From: Kuschelorhynchus macadamiae
Taxonomy: Eukaryota; Arthropoda; Insecta; Coleoptera; Curculionidae
Direction: 5' to 3'
Length of the DNA stretch: 64,000 bases
Assembly: GCA_030620095.1 (NCBI GenBank)
Contig: JAUTXW010000356.1
Span: 1,116,001-1,180,000 of the forward strand
Position 1 is the stretch's first letter, and each line of letters begins with the position of its first letter. A program made the translations under genes and the position numbers. Below are positions 24,301 through 36,300 of this stretch, piece by piece. Below the pieces are notes generated by a model. It saw only the letters and a list, made by a program, of their open reading frames with translations. It made no database searches and was not told the DNA's origin.

Positions 24301-27300
24301 AGCATCTTCTTTCGCAGAAAAAAAATTGAGGAGTAGCAAAACTAAAAATATTAATATTAAAAGAAGCGTTTACTCTATTCTTGTCGTCTAAATAATGTTG
24401 TGTTACTGTTGTGTTCAAAGCCATTTCATCAAAAATCTTGTGGAATAATAAAGTTAAAATTGATTGAGTATCCTTAGACGTCTCCCATCGGCAAACGATA
24501 CTGTGTGCTGATAAAAGATGATACAATTAGAATTTGAAGGATACTGACATATGGCAGGTATAAATGCAAATAAAATAATCAAAATTTAAAATAATGAAAA
24601 AATTCATATGTATTGAGAAACGATCACAATTTTAAAAATTTCGAAATAAAAAGAGTTCGATTATGACATACGTTTGGAAAAAGAAAGCCAGGGAAAAGTT
24701 CCTACTAAACTAATGTCATCCGTGGAGAGCATTTGAAATAAATTACATACGTATACTAAAGCACATCGATTTAATTCAAAATAGACAAATTTCACATTGT
24801 TGTCCTAAAAAAAATTTTTCTCTAAAAAATCTATCTATATTCACTATGAAAACAAAACAAAGTAGAGGAAGACCTCAGTTGCCGAGATCCAACGCAGACG
24901 TTGCCAGAAAAAGACAGACTTCAAAAATCATAAAATTGAACATAGTTGAAATAGAAGTCCAGGAAGTTGATGAACAAAGACAGGAAAAAACTGTTTACAC
25001 AATATTCATACTAATTTCTTAATTCATATAAAACTAAATTCACTAAATAACTGGTCTTTTTAAGGAGCAAAACATTTTTTTACTTTGTTATACATTAAAA
25101 AGTTCTTCAACAAGTGAGAAAATTCATTTTTTTTTGTAGTTCTAAAAGGGGTAATTATTAGTTTTTTTTGCACAAAAAGAGTTACTAATAAAAGTAAAAG
25201 GGGTATAAATTTATGATTGCAAAAACTACCAATTGTCCTCACCGTAAAGCATTCACTGTATTGAATGAATAATGAATCTTCGGAGCCAATAGTAACTTTA
25301 GCACCGGACGTAATATCAAAAGCAAAAATAACCAGTTTGAGTTTAACTAACCACATGGACTGTGGCAAGATTTTTTGATAAGTGATACACATTCATTATA
25401 AAATAATGATGCATACTTTACGTTTTTCTTTTGGTCCCACTTTCGTAACTTGCTTCTTTATTAAGATACAGGGTTCGAAAAAATCTTTTAATTTTGCAAT
25501 TTTCTTCAAAAGAGGTAGAACACCATTCAGTGTTTTTCTAACATATGACAGTGTTAGTAGTGTCACTTAAAAATCTTTTAAAATGGCAAGGCTGTACGAA
25601 GATCAGTTAAATCGGATAATTGGTATATAATTTAAGATGGCCGGAGCCAAAGAGATGTGACTGGGTTATTCAATACGCCACATGCTAGGAAGTGTTGGGC
25701 TTAGCGCCGTTTCTAACAAACAGGATCCGTAAGTTACAGACATGGCGGTGAAACAAAAAAAACAACCCAAATGATAGATAGATTCGTTTTGTACCGGGTG
25801 TCTTTTCTCTTTGATATCATTTTAATGAGCTGTAATTTTTTTGTTTTTAAAGAAATCAAAATGAAACAAAATCATTTAGCATGGTTATCTAGCAAGTTTT
25901 TTTCTGTTTTAAAAATAAAACCATACACTAACGTTTTTTCAAAATATTAACCTAACTTATATTTTTTTATACAGAAAGCTTAATATATTTTCAGATATTT
26001 TAATTCTACATGGAATTTCAAGTATATTCTATAAAGCTGGTACCAAAACATGCAGCAACTAAACGATATTTTACCATTTTATTTATTATTGTCATTTAAA
26101 AGATGTGTCATGATTACTCAAAATTGTTTTCTTTTTGACATATCCCTTCCAAAATATTTTGACACATTACATTTTTAGTCGTTTATGATTGTCGGTTGTA
26201 ATTATTTAGTATTCTAAAAATGTACGATTTAGTAATCGAGAAAGGAGTGACATGCTTGCCATATACTTACTTAATCAAAAAAGCCCAATCGTAGCGCGAA
26301 GAGAATATGCTAGAGTTATCCAGATTATCAAAAATAATGCAAGAAAGAGGAGGCGTGTTTGATGTGAAAAGCCCTAGACCTCGTTGTTTTAGACGAAGAA
26401 AGGGAAACCAACATACTCGGGTTTTATAAAGCACATCCATCAACATCACTTAATAAAATGTTCTCGGGAAATACAGATCTTCCGCAGTGCAGTTCAAAAA
26501 GTTTTGAAAAAATACAAACATAAACCCTTGTAATAACGGAAAATCGAGAAACTTACCGACCAGCTGTGCCAGATAAGAATTCTATTTTATCAGGACTTCC
26601 TAGATAGATGTCGACAAATTCTGATTTTTTAAAGTACATTTCTTGGACTGAAAGTTCTTTTCAGCCAAACATGGGTGTAATCATCAGAACACCCGACACT
26701 GATCTACAAATAATCCTCATGTTATCCAAGAAATAAAAAGTCAAGGATATCAGTCAATTAACGTTTGATGTGCTGTGATAGACGGAAATATATTACGTCC
26801 CATATTTATTGATTAAAAATTGACTGGGGAATATTAGTTGTATTTGTTACAAAATGAGATAGCAAAACAGACTGATAATTTACCGGTGAACATTTTGAGT
26901 TGGTTTGGTTGAACAGGGAGGAACAATTGCTTGGTCCTCAAACAGTCCCGACTTGACTGTAATGGACTTTTTCTTTTGGGGGCACATTAAGAATATAATA
27001 TATAAAACGCCATGCGATAATGCTGAAGAGATGAGACGACTCTATTAGGGTCGTTAGGACATTACAAAAATCTATTGAGAAAAATGGCAGACACGTAGAG
27101 CCATTTTTAGAATAATTTAATGTTTGTAAAAGTGTTTTTAAATAACGGGTTGCTTTGTTAATCGTTAGTCTTTTGTTTTATTTTTATAAAAAAATAAAAC
27201 TTCCTAAATATCTATGCAAAAGATTTTGGTTTCATTTCGATATCTTTAAAAAACATAAAAGTTACAGATGATCAAAATGTGTCTTTGTTGCATGTTTTGA

Positions 27301-30300
27301 CGCCATTTCCTCGCAAACAGTTGAAGATAGGTATAGGGTATGCTCTATAAAATATACTTGAACTTTCATGTAGAATCAAAATAACCGCAACTATATAAAC
27401 TCTCCATTTAAAAAAATCTAAGTTAGGTTAATATCTTAAAAAACGTTAGTGTTTTGTTTTATTTTTAACAGAAAAAAACTTGCTTGATAACTATGCAAAA
27501 TAATTTTTGCTTCATTTTGATATTTTTAAAAACAAAAAAGTTACAGCTCATCAAGCTCATATCAAAGATAAAGAAACACCCAGTACCTTGTTGGTTAGAA
27601 AAGAGAGAAAAATGACTTCTTCTTAAACACGTACTAGATTACATGAGGTACATCGGCCACAGATTTCCACATCAATAATAAGAAAGCTTATGAATGTAAA
27701 TGGCTTGAAAGATAGGAGACATGCCAGATTTCTAACGTTAAATTAAGAAAACAGAAGAAGAGAGAACAGCGAATGGCGAAAAGAATGAATATGCATTTTC
27801 ACTGGTAAGGTAAGAGTCTGGAGAGAAGTCGGAGAAAGGTATGACGGAAATTGTGGGGTTACTGATGAATCCTAACAGACAGTTTATATGTTTATTTTTA
27901 AATGTATTATTTCAGCAAAACCATATTCCAAGCATGGTGGCACCAGCAAAACCACCAATTATGAACCCTATAGAGCAGGTGTGGAATATACTGAAACGGC
28001 GACGGAGGGAACGTTCTAATTAACCGGATAATTTAGAAGAGTTATCTCAGGCCGTTTAAGAGGAATTACAGTTATACAAGCTAGAGGGGGTCCAACCCGA
28101 TATTAATTTGAATTGCCCTAAAGTTTACCTTTTTGCTTGCTTCATACAGTAAAAAAAGTCGATACAATAAAGAAAAGTAAAGTAATGAATTTGTATCTCT
28201 AAACCCTGTAATCCCTATATATTTATAACAGATCTATATACGAAAATGGGTCTAGGACAGAAACGTGGAGAATCTATCAGACCATTATATAAAATATGTT
28301 GTTTTTCAGAGCACTTTGAGAAAGGCCATATGGTTAATAAAACTATAAAAAACATAATCGCATATATCACCTTTGGAAATGTTGCAGATTGTTTCTGACA
28401 TTGTTCAAGAACCAGTACAAAAATTGAATACATTTTCTGTAAATATCTCGAGTCCTTCAAGAGATAAATTAAATCGAAACTGCATGAAAATATGCTTAGG
28501 ACGCTTTGAGTGATTCACAATGTATGTATTTTTTTTATTTTTATGTACACAGGGCGTTTAGTTTTCGTCAGCAGGCATCAGCTTTATTATTTTAAATAGT
28601 ATTTTATGGTATAAACTAATTTTTACCTCTATTTGAACTTAACTAAAAGATTTAAACACTTTTAATAATATTGGTTGTTAAAAACAGAACTTAAGAGAAA
28701 TAAGATGCATTCTTATCAATTTTTGACCTGAAATTTGTCGCTATTTTCCCAGAAGGCAGCTTGGGCACGACTTTTTTAGTGATAATTTGCAGAGAAATAG
28801 AGGACTTATTGCAAATGCCTTTCCTTGTATCAATTTAAAAAACGAAATTTTAATATATAAACGTAACAGATTACATATTACTATTACATGACAACCTGAA
28901 TCTTGGACACACATTTCAGGATTCATCTTCCTATCTTTTCTCGTTAATAGTACTTTATTCCTAAAAAATATTTGTTTAATGACTCTTATAGCCCCATACT
29001 ACATGCTCACAGGATTGAGTCAGTAGAATAAAAAAACAATACACAATGTAATAAGTGAAATAGTGCTGTAATGGTGTTGTTTTCTAATTTTCTTCTTAAT
29101 TTTCCCCCTGTACTAATTTGGGTTGACAAGCTTGCTTCAGCGCATGTTTCATTATACTTAACCAAAACTAACACAGGGTCTTTGTCTTTTCACCAGCCAG
29201 AGAATGTCCGCTGAAGAATGCTTACAACACGAGTGGCTCAAAAAGAGAAAGCAAACTATTCAACGCCTAAACTCTATGGATGTCGCCAAGGACAATTTAA
29301 GACAATTCGTGGAAAGGTGGAATGAACATCCAAATTCTCCGTATGTATTCGAGATAACGAATGGTATAGTCCCAGATCCTGACGCTGGAAGTGGTAGTTT
29401 AAGTGAATCATCACATTCATTAGTGGGTGATTCGCCTTCTCCTTGTGGAAGTCTGGCGTCTAGTCCCGGAAACGATAATATTTTTGTTAATAACATAGAT
29501 ACTAGTAATAATGACCTATTTATGCCACCAAAGACTTTGTTGGTATCCAGCGATCATTTCAGAAGGGCTTCAGACTCTACATGTTTCGTTAAGAATCAGG
29601 ATATTACCGAAAGAATAAACCTAGCCGAAGAAATTCGTAAGCTCTCTGATAAACTCTTTAGACTGTCAAATATAGACACGAGTTTAACAAATGGTACTCT
29701 CCCATTAGATGAAGGAGATTCTAATATAAATAGTGATATATCCGTAGCTGTTCCTACTACGTTACCGAAGTCACCTGCACCTTTACCTAAAGATCACCCA
29801 CAAAGCCCCGCCTGCAATATACCTTGGCGAAGAACCAAGTACAAAATCAACGCTAATACAAGTAGAGATGTTCCTTTAAGTTGCAGGAGTATTTACAAGA
29901 AAACTGACGAAGAAAGACAATTAAATTTCTCAGATGCAAATGGTACCAAAGATCTTTTATTAAGGCTGTTGCAGAATTGGGATGGACCCAAAGGTACTGC
30001 AAGTCGACCTACCACCAGGCACGGTTCTGTCTCAGAGTGGACAGAAGATGATGCTCTGGGACAAAAAACTATTAGTTCTTTGAACAGCTTTTTTCAAAGT
30101 AGGGCAACTAATAAGAAAATTACTCCTTTTCACTTCAATAAGTCTTAGCTGAAGCAGTTTTAGCTTAAAACTGACTGGTATTCTTTGGGAGTGACCGAAA
30201 GACAGGGGCTTGTAAACAACCATCATTCCTAATAAAGACGAGGACTTTAAATTGATGAGCTATGATCAAGGAAGCAAAAATAAGAGTGGTTACTTGTTTG

Positions 30301-33300
30301 CAGTTAAGCGTTGTTGGACATCCGATTTTATTACAGATATATTGGATATTATCCTCAGTTGATAATTGTATCAAATTGTATTTCCAATTGCTTACGTATT
30401 TTTGGAATTTGTGATTAAATATTTCCGAGAGATCTGCTATTGCATGCTTAATTTTAATCGACTATTTTAATTCGAAAAGTAATAATAAAAACTTGTGTAT
30501 TAAAGCTAAATTCAATATTTGGAGGTGTTTATTATCTAATAAATTTAATTTTCGACTACGTTAATGAACGAATATTAAAAATATTACCTTAAACAACAGA
30601 TCCATATTATAACTAATGTTACAATATAAATATATGGACAAAAAAGAGATTCCAAGTTAACAAATTTTCAACTTTAGGGTCTTTTCATTTGGGCTTTTAG
30701 CGATTTACAGAAATTGCTAAAAGGTTTGCGTGATATGGTAACATGTTGGGCTGTATCAAAAATTATGTTCGTTCTAAAATAAAACTATGACTGACTAATG
30801 ACATTCCGAATTTTCAGATTCTTTAATAAAAATAATTTTAAAAAAACCTCAAAATGATACAATTCCTAAAGTTAAAACCTCCAAGCTGTTTGTGATATTT
30901 TCCACTTACGTGTTCTCAACATTGACATAACCCCAATCTCTTCAGAATTTTTTTTAATGTATGTTCCTACTTTTTTGTTTCTAGTATATTGCGGTATTTT
31001 TGGCAGATATCTGTATAATAATCGCTGTTGGTCCTTACGATGTGCTTTATGAATTGTGACTCGATTGGCGTAATATATAACAATAATCTAAAAACAAGCC
31101 AATCAAAACAAAATAATTCGGTACCTAGTCCATTTATAAAAAAGTTTTCTGTTTCAGAAACTTAAAGTACCAAATACAGGTTTTTACTTGTAACTACTAG
31201 TAACAGTCAAGTTCTAAATTGTATTTAAAATTTAAAATATTTTTGCATTTTAACCCAACTCTGCACTTTTTGCGCTCTATTAAGTACAAACGTTATTAAA
31301 GGCAGTCACGTAGCTATAAATTCTGTTCGGGGGGGGGGGGTCCAAAATGTCAAACTTTAGGAAAATTGGTAAAAAACATGCCTATCCCAACATATTTTCC
31401 ATTTTCCGGGTCCAGACCCCCTCCCATGACTACGTCCCTGATGATGGGAATCATAATAAAGATACGCCAGCAATATTGGTTGTAGGAGTATAAAATTGTT
31501 ATCTTTTGAAATTAGCTGTGGAAATATTTTTTGCTTTTAATTAGTAAATAATTTCAGTCAATTTTTTTCTCCTTTAACTTATTTACTCTATTTGTTTTTG
31601 TGACTGCAAATATAAATCTCAGAATGTTCCTATAAAAAGTTTTCATTTATTTGGTACCAACAGAATAGCTCCATGATAGTAAATTCTTAAGATTACGAGG
31701 TAAAGATACCGATCTTATAATATTGGGTAAATTAAAAGTACAGCTTTTTTTTAAAAAATTTGCCATCCCCTGAGAGCCCTTTTTTAAGCTACAAAAAAAA
31801 TGTTTATATGAAAGTTGTAGGATTTTTCCTAAATATTTACATGGCAATAAATTTAAAAACAAATGACGATCGGAAAATCAAGAAATCATTATCAATTTTG
31901 TTATTTTAAATGGAACACCCTGTATTTTTTGACATTTTTGGACTGTCCTTATTCTCCTCTTTTTAAAAAAATATAATATGTCTATATTATGAATAGTAGT
32001 TTTCAGCTTATTCGGCTTTAAAGTTACCACATATGACAGTAACATACTAAAATCGCTTTACTCATGAAAAACAAATAAAATTAGTAACATTACTTTAATA
32101 CAATATTTTTAATGAATACAAAATAATAATTAACAAAAAAAAATCAATGCAACAGAATATTATAATGTTTTATAAATTAACCGATTGCTAATAGCCTATT
32201 TATAAGTCAATCACATGTCACGTGACCCCCTTCAGTATCCAAGTAATTTTGGAAAACTGTTTCCAGTTTCCTGATAGCATTCGTAACTAAAATGGGACAT
32301 TCTGTATTTAAAATTGTAATTTCGTGCTCTATTTTTAACCGCAATTCATCTATGTTGTCCGTTCTATTATAAAAATTATCCAATGGTGTAAAGTCTGGAC
32401 TATTGGCTGGCCAATGAATATTACCATGTTTACCGATCCACAAATCATATTGAGCGTTTAAAAAATGTGTGACATCTCGGATGTTGTAAGATAGTGCCCC
32501 ATTTTGGTGCCAAATCGTGAAATCGCCTCTTGTTTCAAATTCGAAATTTTGTAATAACAAATTTATTTTAAAAAATGGGTTGCAAAAACCGTTCAGTACC
32601 AATATTGCGAATTAAACGCACCAACATACGAATAAGGAGCTTTTACAATATTTGATTATGCCAGAACTTTTTTTATTAAACAATTTTTCAGTATATATCA
32701 CGAATATCGAGATACAGCTCTTAAGCAACTTGTTAGGACACAAGATACAAAGTATGTACCTACTTAATAAAAATATATAACTAACTGTGACTATATCGTT
32801 TTAAGATAAAAGTTTTCAGTTCGTAGTGGCTAGTGTTTATTTTAAGGAATTAATGTTATTTTTCATTTTCATTATCTAAAAATGTTTTATTTTAATATTT
32901 TGTATTCATGTCCTTGTATAACATCTAGTGGGACCATATGCATTTTGTTGTCCAAGTGTCTTTATGTTGCGTGTATATTTAAATAAAAATATTTATTAAC
33001 CCCATATGAGTTTTGTTTATATCTGTAAGTTATTAAGAACCTTTTAAGATATAGTTATCAGAAAAGTGTTGTAGAACTAAAAGAATTTTTAAAAACAGTA
33101 GAAAATCAGAGGCAAAGAGATTATTTTAAAATACTTTTCTGCGTTATTTTTTCGAAAAATTTGTTTCTGTAAAAACCACAATATATTCGGAATTCAGGTT
33201 ACGAAGAGGCTGGCGTTCAAAAAGTCTCTTTTGGTATAGACAAACCAAAAAATATTGGAAAAACGTATCAAGTGAAAAATACCTCTTACTTTGAAATTAA

Positions 33301-36300
33301 GCAATCAAGTTATTTAACAAAATGTTTTTAATAAATTTTAATTGCCATTCGATATACTGATTTAGGTAAAAGACGTAGTTTGTTACATTTATAATTTTTC
33401 TCAATAGGTTGATATTTTCTCTTCATTTTTCTAGGTTTTGCCCCTAATTTATTATATTCGGTAACTACAGAATAAAGCCTGACGTATAGAACTCAAACCT
33501 TAATTTAAAAAATAGATCCAATATTTCAACAAATATAGCAGCTGGGCCAATGGCATTTGCAAAAAAAAACTTATTTTTTAAGTCTTATTGTAATGTCTCT
33601 TGAAATCGCCCCTCATTTCAAATTCGAAATTTTGTAATCCTAAATATGATTTTAAAAATGGGTTGCAAATGAAACAGTCAAGTATCAATACTGCGAATTA
33701 AACCCATAAAACGACGATTGTCCGGTGTAAAATGAAAATCTGGAGAAACACTCGGACCCGTCGAAAACGGGGAGAAACACAAAGCTCTGATTTTGAACAA
33801 GGGCGAGGGATGTTGCGATACCTCATTTTGAGGACCTCATCGAATAGTAGCTGACCCTAAAATTTCCTCAAAGTTTTCATCGATAACGAAATAAACGCTA
33901 ACATAATGCAAGAGGAAAAAATGTTAACTTAATAACCAACAAAAATACTTACTTTTTTGATCAGTTTATTAAATTTACCATTTACTTCCACGCAGTAAAA
34001 TAAGTTATGTTCAAAACGTTCATGAATTATGCAGTTTTGCAATCATCGAATTCAGATCAGTTGACCTGGGTGGCCACTCAATATGTCCCCTTCTTCCAAT
34101 CCAGCTTTGAGGTAAATTCCACTATGCCTCTTCACTATTTTAGCTTTCATTTCGTTATCGATGAAAATGTTGATACGAAATTTTAGTCAAATAGTATTCG
34201 ATGAGATCTTCAAAATGAGGTATCGCAGCATCCCTCACCCCTATTCAAAATCAGGGGGTGGTGCTTCCCCCCGTTAGGGCATTGAAATTACGGGGATGAA
34301 AAAAACAGACAAGTTATTCCCCTCGAAGCAGAAATCGACGAGTTTGAAAGTTCTTCGATTTTTTCACAAAAACGTAAAAATGAAGTCTAATTTGTATCCA
34401 GACCTTCAAATCTTTAACAAATTTTAACAAGCTGTCATTTCGTTGTGGTTGATAAAAATAAGGCGAAATTATAGGGTCATAAATAACTCGATTAAACTTA
34501 AAAAAAAAAGGTATGGCACGACCCCGCTCCTCATTCAAATTTCAGAGTTTGTTCTCCCCCCAGCTAGAGGGTTAAAGCTACGGAGATGAAAAAAGCTGAA
34601 AAATAGTTCTCCCTCAAATAAAAAATCGACGTCCGGGCTTTTTTACAGGTTTTTGTTTTAAGCCGGAAAATCGGGCTGTAAAGTTTGCGTTGCCCCACCC
34701 TGTACATACTTTATTTAGGTAAACTGATTATTCTTCGGATTTACTTCAGGCAAACCCTAGATTTCTTGGGCTTTACTAACAACTAAGTTTTCTTTTTTTT
34801 AATGGTTCAAGTTTTGGAAGGATAAGGGACATTTCCATGAAAAGCAAGTTACCAAAAAATTTCTAACGGGGTTTTCTTAAATATGATGTAATGATACAAT
34901 AAAAAAGGTGTCACTTTTTGTTTTTAGATGACACTTCTACGTAATTTTCGGCTGGCAAGTGAAGAAAAGTTAGCAGCAAGCATGATTTTTCGTTATAAGT
35001 ACCTTCGTAGTAACGGTAGTCTACTCTAACCTAACACTAAAAAATTAGTTAAAAAATGCTTTGGAAAAAGCCATCGTAAATAAAGAACACTTACTTTTTT
35101 CCAGATGTAAGGCTGACCGAGAGGTGATCCCAAACCATGTTGCTATTTCTTCTATTCAGTAGCGCAGCGAGGGGGGGCTTTATATGGGGGTTAAACTCCA
35201 TCCCCAGGGCTTGTTCAAAGTGTAAGTATTGAATATCAAAGGGAAGTTAAAAAAAAAGCCCAAAAGCAATTTCTCGCTGCGCTACTACCTCCAGCTTGTC
35301 TTTATGACTGAACAATAAATTACTTATTTAACGTAAGTCTAGATCGATTCATTACTTTGTTCCCAGGTTTTCAGTTATTTCTAGTTTCTATGTTATTTTC
35401 TACTACACCCTAGTGATTAATATATCCTCTCTACAGGAAATAAAGTTTTGTAGGGTTGTCTGAATACTCTTTATAAAACTCCCAGCCAACTCGAAGTTTC
35501 CAAGTAACTTAAATACACTTTTTACCTAAGTAGGAACTTTGTTTTTCTAATAAACAAAATTTCTTGTAATTTTTTAGAAATGTATACCAATTCATTATAA
35601 AGGTACTTGATTGCTTTTTTAAAACTAAGACGCGGGCGACTCTCTTACTATTTAGGGCTTTAAGATAAAAGACACATTATTATAGGATTAAAAATAGGAA
35701 AAAATGTCGATAACATTATGCCCTTTTCAAAACTCAAGCTACTTCATCCGAGCATTCTTTGTTATATTATTCCTCCAAAGGCAAGAAAACAGGAATTGAA
35801 AATTTTCGATCGCACAGCTTGGGGTAAGTACACTTTCTTTTTTGTCTATTATCGGTTTGATGTATGTAACCTATATTTTTGATTTCATCGCAGATTAAAC
35901 TTTCACCACATTCATCACAACTAAATATCTTTTCATCTGTGACATGTGAATATTATGAAAAATCATTTAACTGAAAACTTTTCTCGTTTCCCTCATTAGT
36001 AAACATCTATACAGGGCTATTATAAAGTATTGCAAAATTCAGGTAATTATTTATTAGAAAAATGTTAAAACATCTGAGATTTAATAAATTGCGGTTTTTG
36101 ACAGTAGTTATATAAAGATACCGGGTGACCTGTCTAGACGCTGTGACATTGGTGGTAATTTTTAAATGGAATATCCCAATTTTATTACATATTTGAATTA
36201 TGTGGGAAACTGGAAATATTTTTCATACTCTATTCTTTTAAATTGACAATTAGAGATTTTAGGAGGCTGTAAAATATAATTAGTTCGACTTATGACAAAA

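Larger units (their letters stand above)
22320..25962. repeat. Tandem duplication of a 1.82 kb unit, nearly identical copies
   Basis: Copy 1 is 22320-24140 and copy 2 is 24142-25962, a period of 1822 with one extra A at the junction. By eye I noticed two substitutions (22513 versus 24335, 22793 versus 24615). The unit contains minus-strand open frames of 84 codons (22450-22704, repeated at 24272-24526) and 110 codons (23238-23570, repeated at 25060-25392), plus a 58-codon plus-strand frame. I recognise none of these. The right end of the unit is the left terminus of the mariner-like element at 25794, so copy 1 carries a truncated transposon end (23972-24140). The near identity means a very recent event or an assembly artefact. 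Confidence 0.95.
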
